Positions 62,832 through 64,000 of a DNA stretch of 64,000 bases are shown here, in pieces. The DNA is from Isoetes taiwanensis. Taxonomy: Eukaryota > Streptophyta > Lycopodiopsida > Isoetales > Isoetaceae. The stretch covers positions 4,999,620 through 5,063,619 of the forward strand of contig JAJEKV010000072.1 in the NCBI GenBank assembly GCA_021234155.1, read 5' to 3'. Within the stretch, counting starts at the first letter, position 1; the number at the start of each line of letters is the position of its first letter. A program made the position numbers and the translations under genes. A model generated the notes under the pieces. That model had not been told where the DNA came from. It saw only the letters and a list, made by a program, of their open reading frames with translations, and made no database searches.

Positions 62832-63362
62832 CTAGACATAGCCAGTCCAAGGATTGGAAGGCCATTGATCTAGAATAATTGCTGCGCCTCCCCTGTACAC
62901 TGCCCCTTTCTTTTGCAGGCGGGCTGCCCTCACCTTGCAGAGCTCCTCCTTACGGTTACACAATTGAAGAGGGGAGAGGTCCTCCTGTACTGAGAAACTA
63001 GTCCCTCTGAGATGGTTTCCATGCTGAAGAACATGTAAGCGGCTAAGAGTGTCTTGAAACCGAACCAAAAGATGGCGAGGACGATCAGGTCTTGCCGCTC
63101 CCACCCTAGTAGCGGAGACAACTCCACCAGCCTTCACATGCATGACATCAGTGAAAAAATGCAAAGCAGCATCCATATCAGAAAGGGCATCATCTTCTGC
63201 CTCTGCAACCCCTATAATACGCAAGTTCAGGCTCCTAGTAACAGAAGATACTGAGGTAGCCTGCTCCTGTTTGCTAGCGCGGCACTGCGACTCCTGGTCC
63301 CCTTGGGATTGTGGAGATGCCTGTACGCCCACCGCAACATATTCCCTTTCCAATGTCTGCAC
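62832..63362 (-). pseudogene. LINE ORF1-like fragment
   Basis: An open frame of 176 residues with LNLRIIGVAEAEDD, HLLVRFQDTLSRLHVL, TSFSVQEDLSPLQLCNRKEE and a basic end with a YRGGAAIILD motif. This matches the RNA-binding ORF1 domain of plant LINEs. No start region or following ORF2 is present. It lies just 5' (minus strand) of the LINE 3' end at 62632, so the pair may be one internally deleted element. Confidence 0.6.
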
Positions 63363-64000
63363 TTCCGCTTCAACATAATGTATAATAATTTACATTTGTC
63401 CAAACTAAACGATGTCAATAAAGTCATTGGCAATTCATCTACATATACTAGTCCATCATTGCTTGTATATAGAAAAATTGATTTGTGTTTATGATTGTCC
63501 ATGCTTATTAATGTTGTTGATGATATGCAAGAGACCTCGGGCAAATATAAACATTACAGCATTATCTGAAGTGCAATGCTCGGCAGGCAAATCCAAGCTT
63601 TGCGGAATCAATACTATAACTAACTAGCTCTCAACAATCCAAGCTCGATAATGCTTATGCCAGGTTATTTGGGTGTAAGAACTTGGTTGTGGCCAAATAA
63701 GCACATGCTGTAAGTCAAATTTTAGTTCTGACTGACTGGCAGACTATATATCTTGACAATAAAAAATACTTGGACGGACATGAATCCATCCAAGCTTAAA
63801 TAAACCATGTTTATCATGGATATCAAAGAGTTCCTCCTCGTTGACCGTTTGGCACTATACAAGAAAGAGATTACAAGATCAAGAATCAACATGACAATAT
63901 TAGCAAGAAAGGTATCAATCTATTGTAAAAAACTTACTGCATTTGAGGTCCCTCCCTGCTTAAGGATTGATCAGGTAACTATAATGTGTTCAAACAATTT
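63363..64000. other. AT-rich sequence at the window edge, no supported gene
   Basis: Short overlapping frames only. The stretch continues beyond the window, so partial genes cannot be excluded. Confidence 0.4.

Overview
This is nuclear DNA from a land plant. The genes have GT-AG introns, and the families present (MIZ1/DUF617, S40/DUF584, a plastid-type J-domain protein, plant GH9 cellulase, PTPMT1) are plant families. Intact genes are few and transposon relics of several classes fill the space between them, which suggests a large, repeat-rich genome. A non-flowering vascular plant is possible, but the sequence alone does not fix the lineage.

Layout. 1-9034: a MIZ1-like gene, a small inverted-repeat element and a GC-rich hairpin, a minus-strand LINE relic (about 4.9-7.08 kb) abutting a decayed Ty3/Gypsy pol (about 7.09-9.96 kb) that itself holds a 389-bp insertion. 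9035-41921: two tandem copies of a 16.3-16.6 kb segment (9035-25644 and 25645-41921). Each copy holds the end of the Ty3 element, a LINE 3' piece, a hAT-like element with a perfect 8-bp target duplication, minus-strand fragments of HisRS, PTPMT1 and an S40-like gene, a MIZ1-like gene and the 5' part of a J-domain gene. The junction cuts the J-domain gene in intron 2, so only the downstream gene (41392-43280, five exons) is complete.

43281-47518 holds degenerate tandem repeats and a LINE fragment. 47519-57723 is, I propose, a single 10.2-kb Mutator-like (MULE) element: imperfect terminal inverted repeats, a perfect 8-bp flanking duplication (AACTATGC), a three-exon 998-residue transposase gene with a SWIM zinc finger, a captured GH9 cellulase pseudogene, a set of repeated GC-rich hairpin leaders ending in splice donors, and a second multi-exon gene. 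That second gene joins a ParB/sulfiredoxin-like DGNHR motif to a beta-class DNA amino-methyltransferase-like C-terminus. Its first six exons are open and its 3' part carries a stop and frameshifts. This transposase plus ParB-methyltransferase pairing is the most novel thing in the window.

57724-64000: a minus-strand ABCD-type transporter pseudogene, a complete five-exon gene for ribosomal protein eL43 (59638-60269), a second TIR element of 1972 bp (60452-62423) with internal tandem duplication, and LINE 3'-end and ORF1 pieces.

Working relations are limited. eL43, the downstream J-domain gene and two of the three MIZ1-like genes look like host genes. The rest is mobile or decayed. Many differences between the two large tandem copies fall at CAG/CTG sites, which raises a sequencing or assembly question that should be settled before any copy-specific claim is made.
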